A DNA stretch of 64,000 bases from Mycolicibacterium porcinum (GCA_002086835.1 MVIG01000019.1:1-64000); one strand, 5' to 3'; positions 28,543 to 37,712 are shown, numbered from the stretch's first letter. Notes: generated from the letters alone by a model not told the origin. Translations and numbers: made by a program.

Positions 28543-29316
28543 GTGACCAGTGCGGCAACCCAGACACCGATCGGCTCGCTGATGCGCGACTGGCGATTGC
28601 GCCGCCGGATCAGCCAATTGGATCTGGCGATCGAGGCCGACGTGTCGGCCCGGCATCTCAGCTTCATCGAGACCGGACGTTCGGTGCCGAGCCGGGCCAT
28701 GGTGCTGCGCCTCGCGGAAGCCCTGGACGTGCCGCTGCGCGACCAGAACCAACTACTGCTCGCCGCCGGCCTGGCACCGGTGTACGCCGAACGAACACTG
28801 GAAGATCCCGAGATGAGTGCTGTGCGCGACGGGGTGACCCGAGTTCTGGACGCCTACAACCCTTTTCCCTGCGTGGTCGTCGATCGCACCTGGAACCTGT
28901 TGCAGGCCAACGCAGGTACCGCGGTCATGCTGGAAGGCGTCGCGCCACACCTGCTGGCCGAGCCGAACGCGTTGCGGATCACGTTGCACCCCGACGGCAT
29001 GGCCCCTCGGATCCGGAACCTGGCGGAGTGGCGTCACCACCTGATCAGCCGGCTGCGACGTGAGGTCACCGTGAGCGGATCAGCCGAACTGGCCGAGCTG
29101 CTCGCCGAGATCGAGTCCTACCCGGGAGGCATGGAACCGGTCCGCGATCTCGGCGGCGTCGTCGTCCCGCTGGAGCTCACCGCCCCCGACGGCAGTGTGC
29201 TGACCTTCCTGAGCACCGTCACGACATTCGGCACCGCGCTGGACCTGACCGCCGCGGAACTGAGCATCGAGGCATTTCTGCCCGCCGACCCCGAGACGGC
29301 CGCCGCCCTGCGTTGA
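28543..29316 (+). CDS. XRE-family regulator with MmyB-like ligand domain
   Basis: This 257-residue protein has an N-terminal lambda-repressor-type HTH (about 10-65: ISQLDLAIEADVSARHLSFIETGRSVPSRAMVLRLAEAL) and a C-terminal MmyB-type PAS-like domain (ALDVPL..., NPFPCVVVDRTWNLLQAN). MmyB-type domains bind fatty-acid-like ligands. A pair of GTG codons at 28540 and 28543 are both possible starts; no ribosome site decides. The inverted repeat 45 bp upstream is the likely operator. The AhpD-like gene follows on the same strand. Confidence 0.83.
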   Translation: MTSAATQTPIGSLMRDWRLRRRISQLDLAIEADVSARHLSFIETGRSVPSRAMVLRLAEALDVPLRDQNQLLLAAGLAPVYAERTLEDPEMSAVRDGVTRVLDAYNPFPCVVVDRTWNLLQANAGTAVMLEGVAPHLLAEPNALRITLHPDGMAPRIRNLAEWRHHLISRLRREVTVSGSAELAELLAEIESYPGGMEPVRDLGGVVVPLELTAPDGSVLTFLSTVTTFGTALDLTAAELSIEAFLPADPETAAALR

Positions 29317-29327
29317 GCGGACCGCGC

Positions 29328-29358
29328 AAGGGTTCGCCTCGGCGGTGTCGAAACCCTT
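29328..29358. repeat. Inverted repeat AAGGGTT/AACCCTT between regulator and AhpD-like gene
   Basis: Seven-base perfect arms are separated by 17 bp. It might be an operator for the AhpD-like gene or a weak hairpin ending the regulator transcript; there is no T-run. Confidence 0.35.
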
Positions 29359-29391
29359 GTCCGGCAAGGCTCTCTGGCTCAGGGTGCGGGT

Positions 29392-30003
29392 ATGACTGCC
29401 ACCGCCGACACTCCAACGTCCCTGTCCCCCGCACCCATCTCGCGGTTGCGGGTACCCGAACTGGATGAACTGAGCACCGCAGGCGTGCGCGGCTTCTTCA
29501 CCAGGCAGCAGCGCGAAGAAGGACTGACCTCCAACTGGTTTCGCGCGCTGGCCCTCAACGAAGGTGACCTCGAACGGCTCAACGGCTACCTGCTGCCGCT
29601 GCTGGGCGCCGACGGGCGGGGCGGGTTGAGCGCTCGGGAACGCGAGGTGATCGCCACGGTGGTGTCCGGGGAGAACCGGTGCGCCTACTGCCACACCAAC
29701 CACGCCAACAAGCTGGGGAAAGTCGCAGGCGACTGGTCGTTCGGCCAACGGGTCGCCATCGATCACCGGCAGGTGGCCGAGCTCACCGACCGCGAGCGCG
29801 CTCTCGGCGACCTCGCTGTCCTGGTGAACAACCATCCGCAGGACCTCGGCGACACCCACTTCGACGCGTTGCGCGCCCTCGGACTCGACGATCATCAGAT
29901 CCTGGAGGCCATCTCGATCGCGGCGTTCATCGGCGCGACGAACCGGATCGGCATCGCACTGTCGATCCCGCCAAATCCCGAGTACACCGGAATCCCACAA
30001 TAG
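29392..30003 (+). CDS. Peroxidase-related AhpD/CMD-like protein
   Basis: This 203-residue protein contains the AhpD-like active-site pattern ENRCAYCHTNHANKLG (CxxC plus His, about 97-112) found in carboxymuconolactone-decarboxylase/AhpD proteins of the uncharacterised peroxidase-related class. These form helical oligomers and reduce peroxides or alkylhydroperoxides with thiol partners. A preceding XRE/MmyB regulator suggests induction by a lipid-like signal. A second CxxC CMD-like protein occurs at 54327. Confidence 0.85.
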   Translation: MTATADTPTSLSPAPISRLRVPELDELSTAGVRGFFTRQQREEGLTSNWFRALALNEGDLERLNGYLLPLLGADGRGGLSAREREVIATVVSGENRCAYCHTNHANKLGKVAGDWSFGQRVAIDHRQVAELTDRERALGDLAVLVNNHPQDLGDTHFDALRALGLDDHQILEAISIAAFIGATNRIGIALSIPPNPEYTGIPQ

Positions 30004-30008
30004 TCTCG

Positions 30009-30023
30009 AGTGGTCTGACCACT
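30009..30023. promoter_or_regulatory. FadR-type GntR operator AGTGGTCTGACCACT
   Basis: Perfect inverted repeat with 6-bp arms around CTG, containing TGGTCTGACCA, the usual FadR-subfamily GntR half-site arrangement. It is 35 bp before the gntR ATG. Confidence 0.75.
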
Positions 30024-30057
30024 TGACCTCTGACCGCCAGACGGGCAGCATGGCGGC

Positions 30058-30780
30058 ATGGCGCTACAACCGGTCAACCGCCGATCCGTACCCGAGGATG
30101 TCTTCGAGCAGATCGTCACCGAGGTGCTCAGCGGCCAGATGCAGCCCGGCGAGTCGCTTCCCAGTGAACGCCGGCTGGCCGAGGTACTCGGCGTGTCCCG
30201 CCCGGCCGTCCGTGAGGCCATCAAGCGCCTCACGGAGGCCGGCCTGGTCGAGGTCCGGCAGGGCGACGCCACCACGGTGCGCGACTTCCGCAGACACGCC
30301 GGCCTCGACCTGCTGCCCCGGCTGCTCTTGCGCGCAGGCGAACTCGACGTCAGCGTCGTGCGCAGCATCCTGGAAACCCGTCTGCACAACGGCCCCAAGG
30401 TGGCCGCATTGGCCGCCGAGCGAGCCCCTGCCCCGCTGATCGCGCAACTCGGCCACACCGTGGACGCCTTGGCGGCCGAGCCGGATCCGGTGGAACAGCA
30501 GCGCCTGGCACTCGCCTTCTGGGATCTCGTGGTCGACGGCGCCGACTCGATCGCATTCCGCTTGATGTACAACACCCTTCGGCAGACCTATGAACCCGCA
30601 CTGCCGGCCTTGGCCACCATGATGGCCGCCGAGGTCGGCCGCCCGGACGCCTACCGGCGGATCGTCGAGGCCATCGACGCGGGCAACCCGGCGGCCGCCG
30701 GCCAGGCTGCCCAGGACCTGCTGGGGCCCGCGACCGAGGCGCTCATGGGCGCCCTCACCGCGTTGGAGGAATCCCGGTGA
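30058..30780 (+). CDS. FadR-subfamily GntR regulator
   Basis: This 240-residue protein has the winged [32 protein letters not shown] (about 30-58) of GntR proteins and an all-helical FCD-type ligand domain. The palindrome 35 bp upstream is a plausible own operator. Its stop overlaps the GTG of the hydroxylase gene by 4 bp, so regulator and enzyme form one unit. It probably responds to a carboxylate or acyl-CoA and tunes the lipid hydroxylase. Confidence 0.88.
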   Translation: MALQPVNRRSVPEDVFEQIVTEVLSGQMQPGESLPSERRLAEVLGVSRPAVREAIKRLTEAGLVEVRQGDATTVRDFRRHAGLDLLPRLLLRAGELDVSVVRSILETRLHNGPKVAALAAERAPAPLIAQLGHTVDALAAEPDPVEQQRLALAFWDLVVDGADSIAFRLMYNTLRQTYEPALPALATMMAAEVGRPDAYRRIVEAIDAGNPAAAGQAAQDLLGPATEALMGALTALEESR

Positions 30781-31433
30781 CGCGCAACGCTTTCACCTTG
30801 GCAGACGCGGTCCGCGAGTTCATCAGGCATCCCTCCCCCTGGATGATCGGCACCGCGCTGGTCCTGAGCATCACCGCGCGATGTGCGGTCGGAGACTGGC
30901 AGCTCACCGATGTGCTGGTGCCAGCCGTGATGCTCGTGACGTTCCCGTTCTTCGAATGGGTCGTCCATGTGTTCGTACTGCACTGGCGGCCAAGGCGGTT
31001 CGGCCCGATCACGCTGGATCCACTACTGGCTCGCGACCACCGGCTGCACCATGTCGACCCACGCGACATCCCGTTGATCTTCATACCGTGGCGGGCTCTG
31101 CTGTGGATCCTGCCCGTCGCCGTGGCCGTCGCCCTGATGGCATTCCCGCGGCCCGCGCTCGGCCTCACGTTCCTGTCGGTGCTGACCGTGCTGGGACTGG
31201 CCTACGAGTGGTGCCACTACCTGATCCACAGCGACTACAAACCGAAAACCCGCGTGTACCGTGCGGTTTGGCGCAACCACCGGCAACACCATTACAAGAA
31301 CGAGCACTACTGGTTCACGGTCACCACTGCGGGAACCGCCGACCGGGTGCTGGGGACATATCCCGACCCGGCGACAGTGTCCACCTCACCGACGGCGAAG
31401 AACCTGCATGCGGCTACGCCTGCACGACAATAG
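30777..31433 (+). CDS. Fatty acid hydroxylase/sterol desaturase-superfamily membrane protein
   Basis: This 218-residue membrane enzyme has the di-iron histidine clusters DHRLHH, CHYLIH and [12 protein letters not shown] in the order of the superfamily, with four to five hydrophobic segments. It should hydroxylate or desaturate a lipid, sterol or carotenoid-type substrate in the membrane using O2. The overlap with the FadR-type regulator (GTGA) indicates that substrate or product level controls it. It converges with the transpeptidase gene (20-bp overlap). Confidence 0.87.
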   Translation: MTRNAFTLADAVREFIRHPSPWMIGTALVLSITARCAVGDWQLTDVLVPAVMLVTFPFFEWVVHVFVLHWRPRRFGPITLDPLLARDHRLHHVDPRDIPLIFIPWRALLWILPVAVAVALMAFPRPALGLTFLSVLTVLGLAYEWCHYLIHSDYKPKTRVYRAVWRNHRQHHYKNEHYWFTVTTAGTADRVLGTYPDPATVSTSPTAKNLHAATPARQ

Positions 31434-32193
31434 GATCGCCCAGGTGCACCGTGTTGAAGTACCAATCAGCGTTGTCGGGGCTCAAATTGATGCAACCGTG
31501 GCTGACGTTGGCGTAGCCCTGTGACCCCACGGACCACGGTGCGCCGTGCACGTATACACCGCCCCAGGTCACACGGACCGCGTCGTACACGGTGAGTTTG
31601 TACCCCTCCGGGTCACTCAGCGGAATGCCGATGGTGCGCGAATCCATCACCACAACAGGCTCTTTGGCGAGCGCGCTGAAGGTACCGACCGGTGTCGGGT
31701 GCTTGGGCTTGCCCATAGAGGCCGGCATCGTACGGGCCACCGAGCCATCGATGCTGACGGTGAAGGTGTGCGCGTCGATATCGGCGACGCCGAGCACCTC
31801 GGACCCCGTCTCGAAGCTGGTCTTGGCGCCGCCCGCGGATACGGAGATCTTCGAGTGTGCCGGCCACAGCTGATCCGGCTTCCACTGCATCACATCGTCA
31901 CTGAGCCACGTGAAAGTGCCGGTGGGCGTCTTCGATGAGCTGATCTGCAAGCTCCGCTGTGCCGCATTGCGATCGGTCACCGGGTTGTCGAAAGTCACGG
32001 TCAGCGGCATCGCGACACCGACCACCGAACCGGCGGCAGGCTCGATGGTCGCGCCCGGTGCGAGCGTGGTCACGGCGGCCGACGCGACATTGACCGGGCT
32101 TGCCGCGGCCAGGGTGGCGACACCAATCGCCGCAAACACTTTCAGGACCGACGCTCGAACGGTTCCGAATGACGGCGATGGGGCGCTCAGCAT
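31414..32193 (-). CDS. L,D-transpeptidase (LdtA/LdtMt1-like)
   Basis: The 259-residue protein has a signal peptide (about 15-40), an Ig-like domain (TTLAPGATIEPAAGSVVGVAMPL...) and a YkuD catalytic domain with HGAPW (216-220) and nucleophile Cys234 in SHGCINL. It forms 3-3 cross-links in peptidoglycan outside the cell and would be carbapenem-sensitive. The single Ig domain resembles LdtMt1 rather than the two-domain LdtMt2. The ATG at 32193 follows a -10-like TACACT (32200-32205) by 6 nt, so translation is probably leaderless; another in-frame ATG lies further upstream. Confidence 0.92.
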   Translation of the reverse strand: MLSAPSPSFGTVRASVLKVFAAIGVATLAAASPVNVASAAVTTLAPGATIEPAAGSVVGVAMPLTVTFDNPVTDRNAAQRSLQISSSKTPTGTFTWLSDDVMQWKPDQLWPAHSKISVSAGGAKTSFETGSEVLGVADIDAHTFTVSIDGSVARTMPASMGKPKHPTPVGTFSALAKEPVVVMDSRTIGIPLSDPEGYKLTVYDAVRVTWGGVYVHGAPWSVGSQGYANVSHGCINLSPDNADWYFNTVHLGDPIVVQA

Positions 32194-32199
32194 TCCACC

Positions 32200-32205
32200 A
32201 GTGTA
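32200..32205 (-). promoter_or_regulatory. -10 hexamer TACACT for the L,D-transpeptidase gene
   Basis: Minus-strand TACACT fits TANNNT and ends 6 nt before the ATG at 32193, predicting a leaderless transcript. Confidence 0.45.
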
Positions 32206-32368
32206 GGTGCTCGCCGGGACTGCACCGTTGAGGCGCAGCGTGACGGCGGCAGAACGGTGTCGGCGGTAACGCGGTGTGTTGCCCATGGTCAACACATCGA
32301 CGCGACACGTCAGAACGTTTCAGCGCACGATCGTCGGACTTCCCCGCGCCTCAGCAACGTCACCGAGA

Positions 32369-33826
32369 TCAGGGGGCGGCGGGAACCGGCGGCTGGGGGT
32401 CGGGTGCCTGCGACTCGGGCGCGACCGGAGCCTGCTGGGGTGCCGGTGGCACCACTTCGGGCGCAGGCGGCGCTGCTTCCGGTGCGGGCGGCGCCGGTTC
32501 GGCCGCCGGAGCCTGTGCGGCCGTCTGCTGGATGGGTGCCGCCTCCTGCGGAGGGCTCGGTGGAGGTGACGGCGCAACCTCGGTGGCCGGAGCCGGTGAC
32601 GGCGGCGGCGGCGGCGGAGGTACCTCCGCTATCGGCGAGGGTGGCTGCGGCGCCGCGGGGTCTGCCAGCGGCGGCTGCGCTCCCACCTCGGGCGGGGGCG
32701 CACCGGGCGGGGGCACACCGGGCGCCTGCTCGGGCAACGCCGGTGGCAGCTCCGATGTCACCGGCGCGGGCTCGGACCCGGTCGGAGCGAGCTGCTCGCC
32801 AGGCACCGCGGCGTGTTCGGATGGCGCTGGGACGCTCTGATCGACCACATGCCCCGGCCCGGCGTCCTGAACCACCGGTTCGAGTACGGACGGCACTTCG
32901 GACGGCGGAGCGGCAGGCAGCGGAACCGCAGAAGTCTGTTGTCCGGCGCCCGAGTCACCCGAGGTGCTCACCACCGGACGAGTGCTCCGGTGCGGCGTCG
33001 GCTCCGAACCCGGCAGCAGCTGCTGGCCGACGGCCAGCGCGAGTGACACCCCGAAGGCCAGCACTCCGCCGACCAATATCGCCAACGGTGTCAATTGCCT
33101 GGTGGGCCAGCGCCAACCGAACGGACCCGGTCGATTGTCGGCGGTCAACCGGCCTCGGCGCGCCGAGGCCAGAGCGGCGCCGCGAGCCAACGGCAATCCA
33201 GGCTCGGCAGGCGTGAACACCGGCACCGCCAGCGCCTGTTCCAGCTTTGGCAGCACCGAGTCCAGATCGACGGCAGATCCCACGACCACCAGTGCATCCG
33301 GGCGGCGGTCAGCCGAGTCGAAGATGTCGGACAACCAACTGGTCAGGCCGGCCACGGTTTCGATGCCGCGGCTGACCGTGGTCTGCACCGGATTGTCGCC
33401 GCTGACCGTCATCGCCTGCACGACATCGGGTTCCAGGACGCACACCCCGGTGGTGTCGAATCCGACGATGCCGGCCACGCGGCGCGCCAGCGCATCAGTC
33501 GCGTGGGGCAACCGCACCGGAACCACGTTGCCGAACCCGGCATCCCCGAATTTCTTCAACAACACCGCGGCCTCGGTGGCCGCACCCGAACTCCAGGTGA
33601 CCCCGATCGTGGTCAACCGCAAACTGTGTTCTGCCGCAACCCTTTCGGCGCGCCGAACCGCCTTCACGACGTCCGCGCAGATGTCATCGGTCCGCGCGGG
33701 CGCGAGGCCGCGGATGTCGAGTGCGTTGTGGTCGACGGTCGCTCCGTCAGCCTCGCTGCCCTCGACCAGGACCAGGCCGACGGTCGACGGTGTCAAGGAA
33801 ACACCGAGCACCGCGTCCACGTTCAC
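32369..33826 (-). CDS. DUF7159-family membrane protein with ASKHA-like domain and proline-rich tail
   Basis: This 485-residue protein begins MNVDAVLGVSLTPSTVGLVLVEG, the phosphate-1-like start of an ASKHA (actin/Hsp70-type ATPase) fold, and has DALVVVGSAVDLDSVLPKLEQ near residues 180-200. A single helix (about 240-265) follows, then 200 residues of Pro/Ala/Glu repeats presumably outside the membrane. Such proteins are typical of mycobacteria and their function is unknown. The GTG start lacks a Shine-Dalgarno sequence. Confidence 0.82.
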   Translation of the reverse strand: MNVDAVLGVSLTPSTVGLVLVEGSEADGATVDHNALDIRGLAPARTDDICADVVKAVRRAERVAAEHSLRLTTIGVTWSSGAATEAAVLLKKFGDAGFGNVVPVRLPHATDALARRVAGIVGFDTTGVCVLEPDVVQAMTVSGDNPVQTTVSRGIETVAGLTSWLSDIFDSADRRPDALVVVGSAVDLDSVLPKLEQALAVPVFTPAEPGLPLARGAALASARRGRLTADNRPGPFGWRWPTRQLTPLAILVGGVLAFGVSLALAVGQQLLPGSEPTPHRSTRPVVSTSGDSGAGQQTSAVPLPAAPPSEVPSVLEPVVQDAGPGHVVDQSVPAPSEHAAVPGEQLAPTGSEPAPVTSELPPALPEQAPGVPPPGAPPPEVGAQPPLADPAAPQPPSPIAEVPPPPPPPSPAPATEVAPSPPPSPPQEAAPIQQTAAQAPAAEPAPPAPEAAPPAPEVVPPAPQQAPVAPESQAPDPQPPVPAAP

Positions 33827-34037
33827 CCCCGAAAAGTGTGGCCGTCGTCCAAACGTTTCACGGTGACATTACCGGGTGGCAGCATCGTGGCCATCCCCCG
33901 GACCTTCTCTTGGTCGCGTTCGCGCGTGCCGAAATGTGCTGTGCCACAGAAGCACCAGTACACAACGACGCCCCGGTTTGCCGGTCCGGCCGTCAATATC
34001 CGCCGGCCGGGCCGCTCCCATGGCAAGGTGATGACCC

Positions 34038-35495
34038 ATGCAGCAAGCACAGGCCACACCACGGCACCGCGGGTTCTTCGGCCATCCCGTCGGGTTGGCC
34101 AACCTGTTCGGGGTGGAGTTGTGGGAGCGCTTCTCGTTCTACGGGATGCTCACCATCCTGGGTTACTACCTCTACTACACGGCCACCGACGGCGGCCTGG
34201 GACTACCGAAGGGCACCGCCACCGGCATCGTCGGCGCGTACGGAGGATTGGTGTACCTGTCCACCGTCCTCGGCGGCTGGATCGCCGACCGCCTGCTGGG
34301 TATGGAGCGCACGGTGTTCTACGGCGGGCTGGTCGTGATGGCCGGGCACATCGCCCTGGCAGTCGTCCCTGGCCTGTCCGGGGTCGGCATCGGCCTGGTC
34401 CTGGTCGCCCTGGGCTCCGGCGCCCTCAAGGCCAATGCGTCGTCGCTGTTGGGCACGCTGTACGACAAGGACGACCCGCGCGCCGACGGCGGGTTCACGT
34501 TGTTCTACCTCGGAGTCAATCTGGGTGCCTTCGTCGGTCCGCTGACCACCGGACTGCTGCAGACCCGCGCCGGATTCCACTATGCGTTCGGCGCCGCGGC
34601 CATCGGCATGGCACTGGGGCTCGCGCAGTACGTGGTGTTCCGGCGCAACCTCGGGAATCACGGACGCGTCGTGGCAAACCCGTTGCCGCGCCGGGCAATC
34701 GGTAAGGTCATCGGCATCGTCGCCACATTGGCCGTGGCCGTGGCCGTGCTGTTCACGTTGCATGTGGTCGATCTCGCCAACCTGTCACAGTTCACCACCG
34801 GGGTGATCGTCGTGGCCTCGGTCATGTACTTCGTGGTGATGCTGACCAGCGCCAAGGTGTCGGAGATCGAACGCACCCGGGTCAGGGCGTTCATCCCCCT
34901 GTTCATCGCCAACGCGGTGTTCTGGTCGTTGTTCCAGCAGACCTTCACGGTGCTCGCGGTCTACTCGGACGAACGGGTCAACTGGTCCGTATTCGGCTGG
35001 CAGGCACCGTCGAATTGGATCGGGTCCATCGAGCCCGTCTGGATCATCCTGCTCTCACCGCTGTTCGCGATCCTGTGGACCCGGCTGGGCAACCGCGCAC
35101 CGACCACCCCGCGCAAATTCGCCTACGGTGTGATCGGCATGGGCGCGGCGTTCCTGCTGTTCCTGCCGACCGCCTCGACCGGCGGCAGGGTGGTGCCCGC
35201 ACTGCTGGTGGCCGGCATCATGGTGGTGTTCGCGGTGTCCGAGCTGCTGCTGTCGCCGATCGGGCTCTCCGTGACGACAAAGCTTGCCCCACAGGCATTC
35301 CGCGCCCAGATGATGGCGCTGTACTTCTTCTCGGTCGGACTCGGCACAGCGATGTCGGGGGTACTCGCGCAGCACTACGATCCCGCGAACGAGTTCGCCT
35401 ACTTCGCCATCCTCGGCGCAGTGGCGATCCTCGCCGGCGTCGTGGTGCTGCTACTGTCGCCGCGGATAAGCCGGCTGATGGAAGGTGTTCACTGA
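34038..35495 (+). CDS. POT-family peptide/H+ symporter
   Basis: This 485-residue transporter has the ExxERFxxYG motif (VELWERFSFYGM, TM1), the FYLGVNLGAF signature of the family and about 12-14 hydrophobic segments. POT proteins import di- and tripeptides with protons; the TM1 glutamate couples proton movement. AAGGTGATG lies before the ATG. It overlaps the convergent dehydratase gene by 7 bp. Peptide specificity is not predictable. Confidence 0.9.
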   Translation: MQQAQATPRHRGFFGHPVGLANLFGVELWERFSFYGMLTILGYYLYYTATDGGLGLPKGTATGIVGAYGGLVYLSTVLGGWIADRLLGMERTVFYGGLVVMAGHIALAVVPGLSGVGIGLVLVALGSGALKANASSLLGTLYDKDDPRADGGFTLFYLGVNLGAFVGPLTTGLLQTRAGFHYAFGAAAIGMALGLAQYVVFRRNLGNHGRVVANPLPRRAIGKVIGIVATLAVAVAVLFTLHVVDLANLSQFTTGVIVVASVMYFVVMLTSAKVSEIERTRVRAFIPLFIANAVFWSLFQQTFTVLAVYSDERVNWSVFGWQAPSNWIGSIEPVWIILLSPLFAILWTRLGNRAPTTPRKFAYGVIGMGAAFLLFLPTASTGGRVVPALLVAGIMVVFAVSELLLSPIGLSVTTKLAPQAFRAQMMALYFFSVGLGTAMSGVLAQHYDPANEFAYFAILGAVAILAGVVVLLLSPRISRLMEGVH

Positions 35496-36442
35496 ACCCG
35501 GGCCAGGATGTCGGCCAGCATCGGTGGTTCGATGTTGCCGCCCGAGACGATTGCCACGGCCGGCCCCTGCGGCTCCGCCACCTTGCGGTAGCCCGCCAGC
35601 GCCACGGCGCCGCTGGGTTCGGCGACCAGGTGCGCGCGATGTGCCAGTTCCCGTACCGATGACCGGATCTCGTCCTCGGTCACGGTGATGACGTCGTCGA
35701 GCACTCGTTGCAGATGGGCGAACGTCAGCTCCGAGGGCGTCGAGCGCAGCCCGTCGGCGATCGTCCGGTTGCGTTGCGCCACAGGCCAGTCCACGCGATG
35801 GCCGACGGACAGGCTTTCGGCGGTGTCCGCGGCGAGTTCCGGCTCGACACCGAATATGTCGGCGTCCGGGCACAAGGCGCGGATGGCGGTACCCACACCC
35901 GAGGCCAGCCCGCCGCCGCTGATGGGGATGAACACGGATGCGACCTCGGGGAGATCCTGGGCGATCTCCAGCCCGATGGTGCCCTGTCCGGCGATGACGT
36001 CGGGATGATCGAAGGGCGGCACCAGCACGCCGCCGGTGCGTTCGACCAGCTCCGCGGCGACCGCTTCACGCTGCCCGACGCCGCACAACACCACCTGCGC
36101 CCCGTGATCCCGGGTGGCCTGCACCTTGACGGTGGGCGTCTCCTCCGGCATCACGATGTGGGCGGCGACGCCAAACGCCGCGGCCGCGTACGCCACTGCC
36201 TGCGCATGATTGCCGCTCGAATAGGCGACCACTCCCCTGGCCCGTACGCCGGGTTCGAGGCGCCCCAGGGCGTTGAACGCACCGCGGATCTTGAAGGCGC
36301 CGATCGGCTGTAGATTCTCGGGTTTGAGCCACAGGGGCCGGTCGGGGTCGCCCCACCGGGCCGCCAGCAGCGGGGTCCGCACGATCGCGGAGTCGATCCG
36401 CCGGGCCGCGGCGGCGATGTCGTCGAGGGTCACCAGCTTCAC
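35489..36442 (-). CDS. Threonine/serine dehydratase-like PLP enzyme
   Basis: The 317-residue fold-type II PLP enzyme has the Schiff-base Lys in IGAFKIRGA, the SSGNHAQAVAY loop that holds the substrate carboxylate, and the SGGGLASGVG phosphate-binding glycine loop. It should deaminate threonine or serine to the 2-oxo acid and ammonia; serine racemase is possible. It lacks the C-terminal ACT domain of biosynthetic IlvA, pointing to a catabolic role. GTG at 36442 fits the family start; a further 17-residue extension looks doubtful. Confidence 0.87.
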   Translation of the reverse strand: MKLVTLDDIAAAARRIDSAIVRTPLLAARWGDPDRPLWLKPENLQPIGAFKIRGAFNALGRLEPGVRARGVVAYSSGNHAQAVAYAAAAFGVAAHIVMPEETPTVKVQATRDHGAQVVLCGVGQREAVAAELVERTGGVLVPPFDHPDVIAGQGTIGLEIAQDLPEVASVFIPISGGGLASGVGTAIRALCPDADIFGVEPELAADTAESLSVGHRVDWPVAQRNRTIADGLRSTPSELTFAHLQRVLDDVITVTEDEIRSSVRELAHRAHLVAEPSGAVALAGYRKVAEPQGPAVAIVSGGNIEPPMLADILARVQ

Positions 36443-36540
36443 GGCACCAGTCTCTCCCGCGGACCGAACCGGCGAAAGTCCGGGCCGTGCCACGACCCGT
36501 TACCGTGGAGCCGCAGATCCGCCGGCCTTGGAGTGCTCAC

Positions 36541-36963
36541 GTGAACCAGTACAGCTTCGGCATCGTGCCGCGCTACGCCGAGATCGACCAGCAGGGTGTG
36601 GTGTTCAACGGTCACTACCTCACCTGGTTCGACGAGGCGTGCACCGGGCTGTTCGACCACTTGCGGGTGAGTTACGCCGACCTCATCGCTGATGGCCTCG
36701 ACATGCAGGTGGTGCACACCGAGATCGATTTCCGGGCGCCGGTGCGGTGGCGGGAGTCGGTGCGGGTCGCCGTGCGGTGTGAACGCATCGGCACCACGAG
36801 CTTCACCCTCGGCTTCACGGTGCTCGGCACCGACACCTCAGGTGACGAACAACCCAGGGTGTGCGGGAGCAACGTCTACGTCGTCGTCTCGACCGATGAC
36901 TGGTCCAAGCGCCCCGTTCCCGAGCGTGTGCGCAACGCATTGAGTTCCGTTGCCGGGCAATGA
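36541..36963 (+). CDS. 4HBT-type acyl-CoA thioesterase
   Basis: This 140-residue hotdog-fold protein has the conserved RYAEIDQQGVVFNGHYLTWFDEA pattern, in which the DQ/DxxG stretch carries the catalytic acid. It hydrolyses a CoA thioester, probably short or branched acyl. The GTG at 36541 follows TTGGAG by 8 nt. No operon partner is apparent. It differs in sequence from the PaaI-type thioesterase at 62269. Confidence 0.85.
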   Translation: MNQYSFGIVPRYAEIDQQGVVFNGHYLTWFDEACTGLFDHLRVSYADLIADGLDMQVVHTEIDFRAPVRWRESVRVAVRCERIGTTSFTLGFTVLGTDTSGDEQPRVCGSNVYVVVSTDDWSKRPVPERVRNALSSVAGQ

Positions 36964-37082
36964 ATCGTGAGGCCCGCCCGTGCCACGGCGGCCGCGGCGG
37001 GAATGTCGGATAGCGGGTGATCAGCACGATCACGGTCCGCAGCGGGATGTGCCGCCCGGCCTGGCCGAGCCCGAAATTCGCG

Positions 37083-37111
37083 TTGAAACACCACTTCCCA
37101 GGTAGCACAAT
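37083..37111 (+). promoter_or_regulatory. Sigma-A-like promoter TTGAAA-N17-CACAAT
   Basis: TTGAAA (37083-37088) and CACAAT (37106-37111) are separated by 17 bp upstream of the 37150 gene, which has its own Shine-Dalgarno sequence. Confidence 0.45.
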
Positions 37112-37149
37112 CGGTGTGGAGGGCGAAGCCGGTCTATGAGGGGAGAATC

Positions 37150-37362
37150 ATGACGCAGGCACAGCGTGGTGAATTCGATGACGACGCCCCGGAGGCGGAC
37201 GTCGTCGAACAACTGATTCCGGTCGGTGTGGACGACGAGGATGATGCGATGTCGGATCTGCGGCGGGTGCGGATCTCGACGGATACCGAAGCCGCCGAAG
37301 CCGATCTGATCGATCAGGCCATCGTGGCACCGCTTGACGACGAGTCCGACTTCGACCGCTGA
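37150..37362 (+). CDS. Small acidic protein with repeated EADxxxQ motif
   Basis: The protein of 70 residues is strongly acidic and contains two related segments, APEADVVEQLIPV (about 14) and EAAEADLIDQAIVAPL (about 48), joined by a DDEDD stretch. It has no signal or membrane segment. GGGGAG lies about 6 nt before the ATG. The next gene, a membrane protein, begins 17 bp later on the same strand, so they may act together. I do not recognise a function. Confidence 0.75.
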   Translation: MTQAQRGEFDDDAPEADVVEQLIPVGVDDEDDAMSDLRRVRISTDTEAAEADLIDQAIVAPLDDESDFDR

Positions 37363-37379
37363 CAGGAAGGATGCCCGGC

Positions 37380-37712
37380 ATGCGCTTGCCCGATGCGCTC
37401 GACAGCATCTCCGGGGACACCGCGACAACCTCGCGGGTGTTCGGTGACCCATATGTGACGCCGGACGGCGCGACGGTGATACCGGCCAGCTCGGTCCGGC
37501 ACCGGCCTGACAGTGGGCGCTCGACCACCAGGCCCCTGGGGATTTTCGTCATCAAGGACGGCAAATCGACCTGGGTACCGGCCACGGACAACACGCGGAT
37601 CGCGTTGATGGGCGAACTGATCGGATTGGTGGCGGCGACACTGGCCACCGTCGCTATGGTCCGTCGTCCGCCGTGGCCGGATGTGCGTGGCGTGTTCTCG
37701 CGGCGAATCTGA
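37380..37712 (+). CDS. Small membrane protein with GerW/YtfJ-like segment
   Basis: The 110-residue protein reads GDPYVTPDGATVIPASSV and PLGIFVIKDGKSTWVPATDNTR, similar to the GerW (sporulation YtfJ) domain, followed by one hydrophobic segment (about 76-95). The ATG at 37380 has GGAAGG 9 nt upstream; the one at 37371 directly abuts it and is less likely. Mycobacteria do not sporulate, so the domain must have another role. The C-terminus overlaps the convergent ccdA-like gene by 59 bp. Confidence 0.7.
   Translation: MRLPDALDSISGDTATTSRVFGDPYVTPDGATVIPASSVRHRPDSGRSTTRPLGIFVIKDGKSTWVPATDNTRIALMGELIGLVAATLATVAMVRRPPWPDVRGVFSRRI

Noticed and set aside
36964-37149. Possible small gene between the thioesterase and the acidic protein
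   Set aside because: Frames here have Arg-rich shadow composition and no ribosome site; the region holds a promoter instead.
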